A stretch of DNA of 6,793 nt, from NCBI GenBank assembly GCA_009887135.1, contig QXYA01000124.1, positions 1-6,793 of the forward strand, written 5' to 3'. The translations under genes were made by a program, and so were the position numbers. This stretch comes from Candidatus Poseidoniales archaeon (GTDB lineage Archaea > Thermoplasmatota > Poseidoniia > Poseidoniales > Poseidoniaceae). The stretch's first letter is position 1. Every line of letters begins with the position of its first letter. The notes below the pieces were generated by a model, which did not search any database, was not told the DNA's origin, and saw only the letters and a program-made list of their open reading frames with translations. Of the stretch, positions 1 through 5,770 are shown piece after piece.

Positions 1-162
1 AACGGTGGAGCTGTTGGACTAGGTCACCCTCTAGCTGCAACAGGAACTCGTCTGACTCTGACCCTTGCTCATCAATTGAAGCGCTCTGGCGGCAAATACG
101 GAATTGCTACTGCCTGTATTGGCGGTGGACAAGGTATTGCACTTGTCATTGAATCTCTTTGA
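1..162 (+). CDS. Thiolase (acetyl-CoA acetyltransferase / 3-ketoacyl-CoA thiolase), C-terminal end
   Basis: Partial gene, cut by the window start; the last 53 residues are visible and end at TGA. Thiolases join or cleave acyl-CoA and acetyl-CoA in the cytoplasm, in beta-oxidation or in acetoacetyl-CoA synthesis. Two hallmark motifs are present: NGGAVGLGHPLAATG at residues 1-15, holding the catalytic histidine (visible residue 9), and CIGGGQGIAL at 39-48, holding the cysteine that acts as acid/base (residue 39). The 30-residue spacing between them matches that between His348 and Cys378 of the Zoogloea enzyme. The usual small C-terminal strand ends the protein. The degradative and biosynthetic classes cannot be told apart from this fragment. 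It converges on the SAP-domain gene with a 15-base gap. Family assignment is firm; the subfamily is open. Confidence 0.93.
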   Translation, partial: NGGAVGLGHPLAATGTRLTLTLAHQLKRSGGKYGIATACIGGGQGIALVIESL

Positions 163-177
163 GAAGAATCAACCACT

Positions 178-975
178 TCATACAGACACTTTCTTTTTGC
201 AAGAAGGACATGTTGCAGTTCCTGAAGTACCCTTTTTAACATTGAAACGTGCTGAACAATAAGGGCATTCGAGAAGAGTTTTATTGTCGCTTTGGGAAGG
301 TGAGGGTCTCTGAGAAGCCCTGTGTTGTGCAACTGATTGACTTGTGTTTCGATTTAACTCGTGACCTGATGGCCCATCAAAGGGCCACCCCGGCTTTAGA
401 TCATTAAATCCGGCAGCAAGTGGCAAAGCGACAAATATTGAGCAGGAAAAAGAGCACATAATTGACCATTCGATAGGAAGCGTCCCATCGAGACCAACTG
501 ATAGGGGGCTCCATTCATCATGATACATTATCGAAAGGCTCCCCGAGACCAAGAGTACACCCAATGTCAGGAATAACCCATTGCGATATCCAAGAATCGT
601 AAACACACCACCAATGATATAGAAGAATCCTATTGCCCAAGCGAGCATCGATTCAAAAAGAAAGACTTCTTCATCAAAGGCTGAAAAGAACATAGCCATT
701 CCAATTCTAAATACTCCGTAAATGACAATGAACGTCCCGATTGTTTGGGCAAAAGCTTCAGTACCGTTTGTCTTGGTAATGTGAATAATTTGTTGAGGTG
801 CTTGCATGTATTGTTGTTGATATTGGGGTTGAAGCGATTGTTGATTTCGCGGTACAGAACCTTCATCATGCTCCATAAGTCGTATGATCACTTCATTTTT
901 GGTTCCACTAACTCGAAGCCCTCGCTCCCTACACATCGTTTTCAATTGAATAATTGTTAGGCTTTCATAGTTCAT
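178..975 (-). CDS. SAP domain - four-helix membrane - zinc ribbon protein
   Basis: Unrecognised as a named family, but the architecture is readable. Numbered from the ATG at 975 (265 residues): a SAP-like helix-extended loop-helix motif at about 1-37 (SLTIIQLKTMCRERGLRVSG, then TKNEVIIRLM); a Gln-rich linker at about 45-63; four hydrophobic segments at about 78-99, 107-128, 131-150 and 169-190; a polar Ser/Gln-rich linker at about 205-233; and a C-terminal zinc ribbon, CPYC at 237-240 and CPSC at 256-259. SAP domains usually bind DNA. Four membrane passes would put both ends on the same side, presumably the cytoplasm. An in-frame TTG at 993 would add six residues. I chose ATG 975 because an A/T-rich TATA-like element lies about 26 bases upstream and no Shine-Dalgarno sequence is seen, which suits a leaderless start. 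It lies 57 bases after tspO and converges on the thiolase gene. The cellular role is unknown; a nucleoid-membrane link is speculation. Confidence 0.75.
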   Translation of the reverse strand: MNYESLTIIQLKTMCRERGLRVSGTKNEVIIRLMEHDEGSVPRNQQSLQPQYQQQYMQAPQQIIHITKTNGTEAFAQTIGTFIVIYGVFRIGMAMFFSAFDEEVFLFESMLAWAIGFFYIIGGVFTILGYRNGLFLTLGVLLVSGSLSIMYHDEWSPLSVGLDGTLPIEWSIMCSFSCSIFVALPLAAGFNDLKPGWPFDGPSGHELNRNTSQSVAQHRASQRPSPSQSDNKTLLECPYCSARFNVKKGTSGTATCPSCKKKVSV

Positions 976-996
976 AAAATATGTTTTTTTCAATCA

Positions 997-1004
997 TACT
1001 TTAA
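997..1004 (-). promoter_or_regulatory. Possible TATA box of the SAP-domain gene
   Basis: On the minus strand this reads TTAAAGTA, centred about 26 bases before the ATG at 975. That is the spacing expected if transcription starts at or next to the start codon, as in leaderless archaeal mRNAs. There is no Shine-Dalgarno sequence before this ATG. This is inference from position and composition only; no clear BRE is seen upstream. Confidence 0.35.
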
Positions 1005-1032
1005 GACACACCCTGCGAGATTGGTGTTGGAG

Positions 1033-1413
1033 TCATCTAAACTCTAGATAGTAGGCTGCGTTGATTAATGCAGCAAAAGTAACCCAAGCGATGTAAGGCC
1101 ATACGAGTTTAGAGGCAGTTGGTAACGGTTTGAATGTTAAATTTGCATACAGCAATGAAAAAGCGATTATAAGAATAAGCATAACTAACGAGATAAGATA
1201 TTCTGCCGAGTTGAATACACTTGGCCAAAGTACATTCAAGATAAGTTGAATCAAGAATAAGAACACAATAGAATTGTATCGTTCCAATTTGTCTCGATTC
1301 ATAATGGTGTAATATATGCTGAACGCAAGCATCGTGTATAATACAGCCCATATTGGTCCAACAATCCAGCCAGGAGGTCTGAAAAATGGTTCATATTCTG
1401 AATCAAATGTCAA
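1033..1413 (-). CDS. tspO: Short TspO/MBR-family membrane protein
   Basis: TspO proteins are small tryptophan-rich membrane proteins that bind porphyrins and related ligands and affect tetrapyrrole and stress responses. Family signatures: RPPGWIVGPIWAVLY at residues 12-26 (usual form TPPGWVFGPVWTxLY), LNVLWPSVF at 59-67, and WPYIAWVTFAALINAAYY at 105-122 (usual WPYLxWxxFAxxLN). Hydrophobic segments lie at about 16-37, 45-66, 69-91 and 101-122. The protein has 126 residues against about 150-160 for the family, and it starts right before the PPGW motif, so the first of the usual five helices is missing. The start is TTG at 1413, preceded by GAGGT four bases upstream; an in-frame TAA seven codons before rules out a longer form. 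It sits 42 bases after the zinc-ribbon gene. Whether it folds like full TspO is open. Confidence 0.85.
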   Translation of the reverse strand: MTFDSEYEPFFRPPGWIVGPIWAVLYTMLAFSIYYTIMNRDKLERYNSIVFLFLIQLILNVLWPSVFNSAEYLISLVMLILIIAFSLLYANLTFKPLPTASKLVWPYIAWVTFAALINAAYYLEFR

Positions 1414-1417
1414 CCGG

Positions 1418-1422
1418 ACCTC
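1418..1422 (-). promoter_or_regulatory. Shine-Dalgarno site of tspO
   Basis: Minus-strand GAGGT ends four bases before the TTG at 1413. It supports the unusual TTG start, since the upstream in-frame TAA leaves no ATG or GTG alternative ahead of the PPGW motif. Confidence 0.5.
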
Positions 1423-1455
1423 TTCCTTTGGTTACGGTATATTCGTGATTTGAAT

Positions 1456-2670
1456 TCAACATGCATCGAATGCTTCGATGATATATTGTGTTAGAGGACT
1501 TGTCCAAGCGAGTTCACTAATTCCATCATTACCTTGTAATGCATACGCACGAACAACATCGCGAACTCGAACATTTCCATCTGCGGATCGTGCTAGAATT
1601 GTTGCGCCTTTCACTGCTTTTCCAGTACCATGTGGGTCATAGACTGTGTCCAATGCGTCAGAGAGGAACCAATCTGCTTTACCGCCAGGTTCGCCTTCAT
1701 AGGTCTTCTTTGGTCTCTTGGATCCGAACATTCCACCCGATTTTGGTTTATTCTTTTTAGGAGTCTTCTTTGCAGGGGCTGCCTTCTTAGCAGTTTCTGC
1801 TTTTTTGCCCTCATCCGACTTTGCTTTCTTAGACACAGGTTCTTCTGTTTCAAGTTCAGCTCGAACTTCCGCTTCAATTTTCTCTCGAAGAGACTCAACG
1901 TTTGTGTCTGCTGTTGATTTTGCAGCCCTAGCCACAGCATCATCTCTTTCATCTTTAAGCGCTTGAATCACATTCACGTAATGGCTTGCAACTTCGATAA
2001 GAGAAGTTTCCATCGCTGCTTCCATTTGCATTGAAACAACATCTGAGGATGATTCTCTCCACTTACGCCATTGGAGCATTGTATTGGCGTGGATATCCGA
2101 CCCACACTTTGGGCAGAAACTACGCTTTGGTGGTTTTAGGACTGGAATTGCTCGCATTGCTTCAGGATCAATTCCCTCATGTTCTCCACTTGCAACATCG
2201 TGAATGTGTGTAGATGCATCCATACCATGTGTCATAGCACCGCGGAATAGTCCTTCAGACATGTCTAAGGTACCTGCTTGAATCATATCCCAGCCACTAG
2301 TACCCTTGACAACCGCTCGTACAGCAGCGTTAGCTGCTGGAGATTGTCCCCAGTCGTGGTCTTTCTTGGACACTAGTTCATTTTCGCTTCCCTCAAATGC
2401 TTGCCCGATGTCAATATTTGCTCCATCATCAGCAGCAGCAGCAATTCCCATAGTGATTGGATTTGCTCCTTCCTCAACTCGAGCGATCATATCAAATTTT
2501 TCAGCCATTGAAAGGTCCTGACGGTGCCTAATGACCTCCTTAAGTTGGTTCAAATCATGCCCAGTAGAAGTGATCGGACCTTGGGCTATAAGGTCATGAC
2601 CACATGATAAGCAAAACTTTGCAGCAGCCTCTACACCGACCTCGCATGTCGGACAATAGACCCCTGCCAT
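1456..2670 (-). CDS. Zinc-ribbon protein with coiled coil and lysine-rich, histone H1-like region (unknown function)
   Basis: Not recognised. Numbered from the ATG at 2670 (404 residues). The N-terminal zinc ribbon has CPTC at 6-9 and CLSC at 20-23. Helical stretches follow, including an Ala/Gly/Met-rich segment at about 70-150. A second CPKCG lies at 186-190 without a clear partner pair, so it may be a half ribbon or use histidines. A charged helix likely to form a coiled coil lies at about 220-277. A Lys/Ala/Pro-rich, strongly basic, disordered-looking stretch lies at about 279-323 (for example KKAAPAKKTPKKNKPKSGG). The C-terminal domain of about 80 residues has PGGKADWFLSDALDTVYDP and VRVRDVVRAYAL. 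This suggests nucleic-acid or ribosome association, by composition only. A TTG two codons upstream is possible. There is no clear Shine-Dalgarno sequence. The gene follows lysS after 77 bases. Confidence 0.75.
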   Translation of the reverse strand: MAGVYCPTCEVGVEAAAKFCLSCGHDLIAQGPITSTGHDLNQLKEVIRHRQDLSMAEKFDMIARVEEGANPITMGIAAAADDGANIDIGQAFEGSENELVSKKDHDWGQSPAANAAVRAVVKGTSGWDMIQAGTLDMSEGLFRGAMTHGMDASTHIHDVASGEHEGIDPEAMRAIPVLKPPKRSFCPKCGSDIHANTMLQWRKWRESSSDVVSMQMEAAMETSLIEVASHYVNVIQALKDERDDAVARAAKSTADTNVESLREKIEAEVRAELETEEPVSKKAKSDEGKKAETAKKAAPAKKTPKKNKPKSGGMFGSKRPKKTYEGEPGGKADWFLSDALDTVYDPHGTGKAVKGATILARSADGNVRVRDVVRAYALQGNDGISELAWTSPLTQYIIEAFDAC

Positions 2671-2692
2671 GTTCAACAGGAGAGTACGACCT

Positions 2693-2700
2693 CTTTTGAA
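2693..2700 (-). promoter_or_regulatory. Possible TATA-like element of the zinc-ribbon gene
   Basis: Minus-strand TTCAAAAG is centred about 26-27 bases before the ATG at 2670, which lacks a Shine-Dalgarno sequence. It is a weak match to an archaeal TATA box and would fit a leaderless start. A second A/T-rich stretch, CTTATTTT at 2721-2728, is the alternative, with a leader of about 25-30 bases. Confidence 0.22.
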
Positions 2701-2733
2701 TTCTTAGGGTCGAACGTTTCAAAATAAGTGGTT

Positions 2734-2753
2734 CTTTGAGCGTTTTCTCAAAG
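2734..2753 (-). terminator. Perfect 7-bp hairpin over the lysS stop codon
   Basis: Minus-strand CTTTGAG, six-base loop AAAACG, then CTCAAAG: a perfect inverted repeat whose upstream arm contains the lysS TGA (2748-2750). The stem is A/T-rich and the T tract (ATTTT) comes only about ten bases later, so it is not a textbook intrinsic terminator. It could protect the mRNA 3' end or act as part of a terminator. The symmetry is seen; the role is inferred. Confidence 0.35.
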
Positions 2754-4322
2754 GCACTGTTTGAGTAAAGAAAGAATCGTCTCCCGATTCAACTCAGAAA
2801 GGATTGCAGGCAGACGTGGCCCCTTTTCAACTCCCATAATGGTGAGGTACAATGTACGGTAGGCCACACGAGGAGACAATTCGATGGATTTTGCTGAGTT
2901 AGAAATAGCTGCTTGAATTCCGGGGCTCGTCCATTCACATGTCGTGAACAGTTCGATGATGCGTGGCAATATCGTACGTTCTTCATCACCGAATAGAGCC
3001 AATGCTTCGGAATTTGGATGTTCTAGGATGGTAATGCGTAACTCTTCGGGAAAATGCCTTGATGCGATCCATGTACGCATCCTGTGTAATCGATCTATCA
3101 TGGATGGAGATACCTGGTCTTGAATTCCAATTGATGCCCATACATCACCGTCATTGGATTTTGTTTGAGCTAGAAGTGCTAAATGCCTGAATGTAACTTG
3201 TGATGCCTCATTTGAAGCAGAAATACTTGAGAGTTCTACAGCGATTTGAGCATCTTCTACAGCAACTCTTTTCCGTCTACTCAAGTCTTCATTATCTAGT
3301 TCTATAGCAAAATCTCTTGAAGCAGTACGTTCAAATTCATCAGCGAGTGTGACAAGGCCCATTCCCGTATCAAATTCAATTGCTTTGTTCGGTTTAGTGG
3401 ATGCTATGAGATATCGCAGAATTTCAGGAGGGACGAGGGAAAGGGCTTCTAATGGCCCAATTGTATTGCCTGATGAAGAAGACATCGCTCCTTGTCCTCG
3501 TAGACTAATCCACTCATATGTTAGGTCGACTGGTGCTTGTTTGCCAAATAGTTCAATGATCTCTTTTCCAGTGTCATACGAACCGCCTGCCGCCCCATGG
3601 TCCTTTCCAAATGGTTCCATTGTAACGCCAATCCATGCCCATTTTGCTGGCCAATCAATGCGCCATGGAAGTTTCCCTTCACCTTTAGTGACGTCACTTC
3701 TGCCAGATTGACCGTTCGAATCGATCCATTCAACATAGGGGTCATTCCAACCAGTAACTGTTATTCCGTCAATCGATCCTGTCGAATCAATTGGATTCCA
3801 CGGAAACCACTCCTCGGAAAGTTCTCTTCCAGAAACACGCTCGATGATTTCCCGAATTTCTGTTGCTTTGTTACAAGCAATACGAGCCATCTCCGAAAAT
3901 TTACCAGAAGCATAGGATTCAAAATTGTCAATGAATCTTGGACGTACATCAATTTGATCTAATGCCTCTTTAAATGGTTCAAGAAAGTGATCGGCATATG
4001 AAATTCCATTAGAAAAGCGTTCATGGTCAGGTTTGCCTTCTGGCGTCGGTGGTGGAATCTGTTTCAATTGGTGGCCAATATATGCTTCATAGTCATCATC
4101 AAGGAACGAGTAGACCTTTCGTAACGGATCTGCGCTATCGACAATAAAAACGAATTCGACATCAAGTCCCGCCTTTAGAGCAGCCTTAGTAAGCATATCA
4201 CCTGTTAGGATTTCACGTAAGTGTCCAATGTGAAATTCTCCACTTGGTGTAATTCCAGTAGAGATGATGTGCTTTTCACCACGTTCTGCAAGTCGCTTGG
4301 CTGCGACATCGGACCAATGCAT
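2748..4322 (-). CDS. lysS: Class I lysyl-tRNA synthetase
   Basis: Charges tRNA-Lys with lysine using ATP in the cytoplasm. This is the archaeal class I type, unrelated to the class II LysRS of most bacteria. Numbered from ATG 4322 (524 residues, normal for the family): Rossmann start with ISTGITPSGEFHIGHLRE, the HIGH motif at 31-34; FVDSADPLRKV-like segment at about 60-70; WRIDWPAKWAWIGVTMEPFGKDH at 220-242, a strong class I LysRS signature; the KMSKS-equivalent loop GAMSSSSGN at 278-286; then a helical anticodon-binding region. Two oddities: the loop has no lysine, and the segment before WRIDWP, where many relatives carry CxxC pairs, has no cysteine. Start choice: ATG at 4322 has GGAG eight bases upstream, whereas TTG at 4340 would overlap the gfcR stop. 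It follows gfcR by 14 bases, so the two are probably co-transcribed. Confidence 0.97.
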   Translation of the reverse strand: MHWSDVAAKRLAERGEKHIISTGITPSGEFHIGHLREILTGDMLTKAALKAGLDVEFVFIVDSADPLRKVYSFLDDDYEAYIGHQLKQIPPPTPEGKPDHERFSNGISYADHFLEPFKEALDQIDVRPRFIDNFESYASGKFSEMARIACNKATEIREIIERVSGRELSEEWFPWNPIDSTGSIDGITVTGWNDPYVEWIDSNGQSGRSDVTKGEGKLPWRIDWPAKWAWIGVTMEPFGKDHGAAGGSYDTGKEIIELFGKQAPVDLTYEWISLRGQGAMSSSSGNTIGPLEALSLVPPEILRYLIASTKPNKAIEFDTGMGLVTLADEFERTASRDFAIELDNEDLSRRKRVAVEDAQIAVELSSISASNEASQVTFRHLALLAQTKSNDGDVWASIGIQDQVSPSMIDRLHRMRTWIASRHFPEELRITILEHPNSEALALFGDEERTILPRIIELFTTCEWTSPGIQAAISNSAKSIELSPRVAYRTLYLTIMGVEKGPRLPAILSELNRETILSLLKQCL

Positions 4323-4330
4323 TTTTTCAA

Positions 4331-4334
4331 CTCC
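4331..4334 (-). promoter_or_regulatory. Shine-Dalgarno site of lysS
   Basis: Minus-strand GGAG lies eight bases before the ATG at 4322. It decides for this start over the TTG at 4340, and it overlaps the region immediately after the gfcR stop codon (4337-4339), fitting coupled translation. Confidence 0.6.
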
Positions 4335-4336
4335 AA

Positions 4337-4918
4337 TCAAACAGGAACAGCGCGTATCAAGCCACGGAGAGGGACGTTATCGATCTCGTTTCGAACCGTT
4401 TTATTGACAAGTACAAGGGCTAGAACCACTTCTCCACCAGCTGCTCTAATCGCAGAAATAGTCTGGCTCATCGTTACGCCACTCGACAATACATCGTCGA
4501 TAATGACGACCTTCTTACCGCCTCCAACTTGGCCATATTTACTTGACAAAGCACCTGCTCCAGGTTCTCCGTCTACATTTCTGTGTATTGCGACTTCTAC
4601 ATCAAGTGCCTGCGCAACTTCATGAGCAAATGCGATTCCATTAATTGATATTCCAACTACGATCTCAGCTTCATCGAATTCCTCTATGACAACATCGGCC
4701 ATGATGTTGCCAATAGCAGTGATACGAGCAGGTCTAACTCCGATTGTACGCCAACCGATTTGAACATCAGTTGGACGTCGCTCAGTATTTGTACCGGTGA
4801 GGAGCCATGCGATTGTATCTTGAGAGAGGGAGAGTTCATCCGCAATTTGTTGTGAATTTAGACCATCCTTTCGAAGGTTTGTAGCGATTGTTTTCAACTC
4901 TTCAATACTTGAGACCAT
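4337..4918 (-). CDS. gfcR: GfcR-type regulator: HTH plus orotate phosphoribosyltransferase-like domain
   Basis: Archaeal PyrE-like transcription regulator; in haloarchaea GfcR controls glycolytic genes. Numbered from ATG 4918 (193 residues): helix-turn-helix at about 5-41 (LRKDGLNSQQIADELSLSQDTIAWLL, given here only as a region with the turn at GLNSQQIADELSLS), then a type I phosphoribosyltransferase fold. The PRPP-binding motif VVIIDDVLSSGVT is at 137-149, with both acidic residues and the SSG turn kept; the flexible hood region IHRNVDGEPGAG lies at about 111-122. Substrate-binding capacity therefore looks intact, so ligand sensing or remnant catalysis is possible. A TTG-free longer reading to 4978 exists but adds a Trp-rich 20 residues unlike the family and would consume the divergent promoter; ATG 4918 has AAGGAG upstream. 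It leads lysS, 14 bases away, and is divergent from aIF2 beta. A standalone PyrE is less likely because of the HTH. Confidence 0.86.
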   Translation of the reverse strand: MVSSIEELKTIATNLRKDGLNSQQIADELSLSQDTIAWLLTGTNTERRPTDVQIGWRTIGVRPARITAIGNIMADVVIEEFDEAEIVVGISINGIAFAHEVAQALDVEVAIHRNVDGEPGAGALSSKYGQVGGGKKVVIIDDVLSSGVTMSQTISAIRAAGGEVVLALVLVNKTVRNEIDNVPLRGLIRAVPV

Positions 4919-4927
4919 TGTAATCAA

Positions 4928-4933
4928 CTCCTT
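4928..4933 (-). promoter_or_regulatory. Shine-Dalgarno site of gfcR
   Basis: Minus-strand AAGGAG ends nine bases before the ATG at 4918. It supports the shorter start and a leadered transcript beginning inside the 93-base divergent region. Confidence 0.55.
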
Positions 4934-5001
4934 CCAGAAGGCCACCCTCCATGAAGCCTTTGCCCATTTTTGACCCAAAGCCTTGAAGAGAAAGGGGTGT
5001 C

Positions 5002-5007
5002 AGGAGG
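5002..5007 (+). promoter_or_regulatory. Shine-Dalgarno site of aIF2 beta
   Basis: A full AGGAGG lies four bases before the ATG at 5012, the strongest ribosome binding site in the window. It settles the start against the in-frame TTG at 4970, whose extra 14 residues would be encoded by this leader. Confidence 0.7.
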
Positions 5008-5011
5008 AACC

Positions 5012-5422
5012 ATGAGCGACTTTGACTATGAATCCCTTCTCAAGCGAGCACGTGAGAACATTCCACAGGACATCTCCTCTCGCGCTCGATGGAGACTCCC
5101 TGAGCCACAAATCATGATTGAGGGTTCGAATACGATTCTACGAAATTTCACGGAAGTCGTTGGAATGATGGATCGTGATGATAATCACGTTTACCAATAC
5201 ATTTTGAATGAATTGGGGACTTCTGGTTCCCGAGACGGTCCTCGTGCTCGATTCAAGGGGCGTATTCCACCAAAGCGATTGAAGAAAGCAATCGTCGGGT
5301 ATGTAAATACTTACATCAAATGCAGCCAGTGCTCTGCTCCAGATACCGTCTTTGTAAAGCAAGACCGTACAACACTCTTGAAGTGCCAAGCATGCGGTGC
5401 TACAAGACCTGTGAAACTTTGA
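5012..5422 (+). CDS. Translation initiation factor aIF2, beta subunit
   Basis: Part of the heterotrimeric aIF2 GTPase complex that brings initiator Met-tRNA to the small ribosomal subunit; homologous to eIF2 beta and the eIF5 N-terminus. The 136 residues match the usual archaeal length. The N-terminal helix binds the gamma subunit (YESLLKRARENIP at 6-18). The central alpha/beta domain shows IEGSNTILRNF at 36-46, HVYQYILNELGTSGSRDG at 59-76 and FKGRIPPKRL at 81-90. The C-terminal zinc finger has CSQC at 104-107 and CQAC at 125-128, with the family's PDT between them. All domains are complete. It is divergent from gfcR. Its TGA is immediately followed by the reverse-complement stop codon of the [2Fe-2S] gene, leaving no intergenic space. 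Confidence 0.97.
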   Translation: MSDFDYESLLKRARENIPQDISSRARWRLPEPQIMIEGSNTILRNFTEVVGMMDRDDNHVYQYILNELGTSGSRDGPRARFKGRIPPKRLKKAIVGYVNTYIKCSQCSAPDTVFVKQDRTTLLKCQACGATRPVKL

Positions 5423-5767
5423 TCATTCAGAATCAAGTTTCATCAAATTCACTGTACTCACAGTGCCATCTTTCAGATGTTGAATGATTGAAGCAATATC
5501 CATATCCTTTGATAATTGATACCAGGTTCCTTCAGGATAAACCACGCATGAAATTCCATTTTCACAGAAATCAAGGCATCCTGACTTTTGAACTCGAATC
5601 GAAGAAAGTCCTTGTTCTCGAGCTACTTGTTTGATACGTGGTAATAGTTCGAGGCTTCCACGGTTTTTACAACTCGGCCTAGAGGAATTTGGAGGCCGTT
5701 CATGCCCACAGATGAACATATGTCGATCATACCCAGGCTTGGCTCTTCCCTTTGGATCAATTGCCAT
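5423..5767 (-). CDS. Thioredoxin-like [2Fe-2S] ferredoxin
   Basis: Small electron-transfer protein of the thioredoxin-like [2Fe-2S] family, related to Aquifex and Azotobacter ferredoxins and to the NuoE fold. The 114 residues carry the cluster pattern Cys20 (FICGHERP), Cys33 (RPSCKNRGS), then Cys64 and Cys68 (SGCLDFCENG), followed by the typical VVYPEGTWY at 75-83. A further Cys74 lies just after, which is common and not clearly a ligand. The start ATG is three bases beyond the stop codon of the pterin dehydratase gene, with GGAGG seven bases upstream inside that gene, so translation is probably coupled. It is the last gene of a three-gene operon. The redox partner is not evident from the neighbours. 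Confidence 0.88.
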   Translation of the reverse strand: MAIDPKGRAKPGYDRHMFICGHERPPNSSRPSCKNRGSLELLPRIKQVAREQGLSSIRVQKSGCLDFCENGISCVVYPEGTWYQLSKDMDIASIIQHLKDGTVSTVNLMKLDSE

Positions 5768-5770
5768 GAA

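Larger units (their letters stand above)
4919..5011. promoter_or_regulatory. Divergent promoter region gfcR / aIF2 beta
   Basis: These 93 bases separate two divergent genes and must carry both promoters. The only A/T-rich run is CATTTTTGAC around 4965-4973; on the minus strand it reads GTCAAAAATG and could serve as TATA element for gfcR, giving a leader of roughly 20-25 bases. The aIF2 beta promoter may use the same run from the other side, which I cannot decide. Both genes have Shine-Dalgarno sites, so both mRNAs should have short leaders. A GfcR operator here is plausible, but no clear palindrome is visible. Confidence 0.4.

Noticed and set aside
1033..1413. tspO as a pseudogene
   Set aside because: The frame is open, the remaining motifs are intact, and a ribosome site precedes the TTG; a short variant is more likely, though not proven.
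1539..1966. Plus-strand open frames opposite the zinc-ribbon gene
   Set aside because: They are antisense readings of the Lys- and Glu-rich coding region, giving Phe/Leu/Ser-rich products without domains or ribosome sites.
3349..3962. Plus-strand open frames opposite lysS
   Set aside because: LysRS is certain on the minus strand; the antisense products show no family features.
4323..4340. TTG start for lysS at 4340
   Set aside because: It would overlap the gfcR stop; the ATG at 4322 has GGAG at good spacing and fits the family length.
4221..4625. 134-residue plus-strand open frame opposite lysS and gfcR
   Set aside because: It spans two well-supported minus-strand genes and has a low-complexity Thr/Ser composition typical of an antisense shadow.
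4919..4978. Longer gfcR start at 4978, adding 20 residues
   Set aside because: The added residues are Trp-rich and unlike the family, would use up the divergent promoter, and the ATG at 4918 has its own AAGGAG.
4970..5011. TTG start for aIF2 beta, adding 14 residues
   Set aside because: The added codons cover the AGGAGG ribosome site; family members begin near the ATG at 5012.
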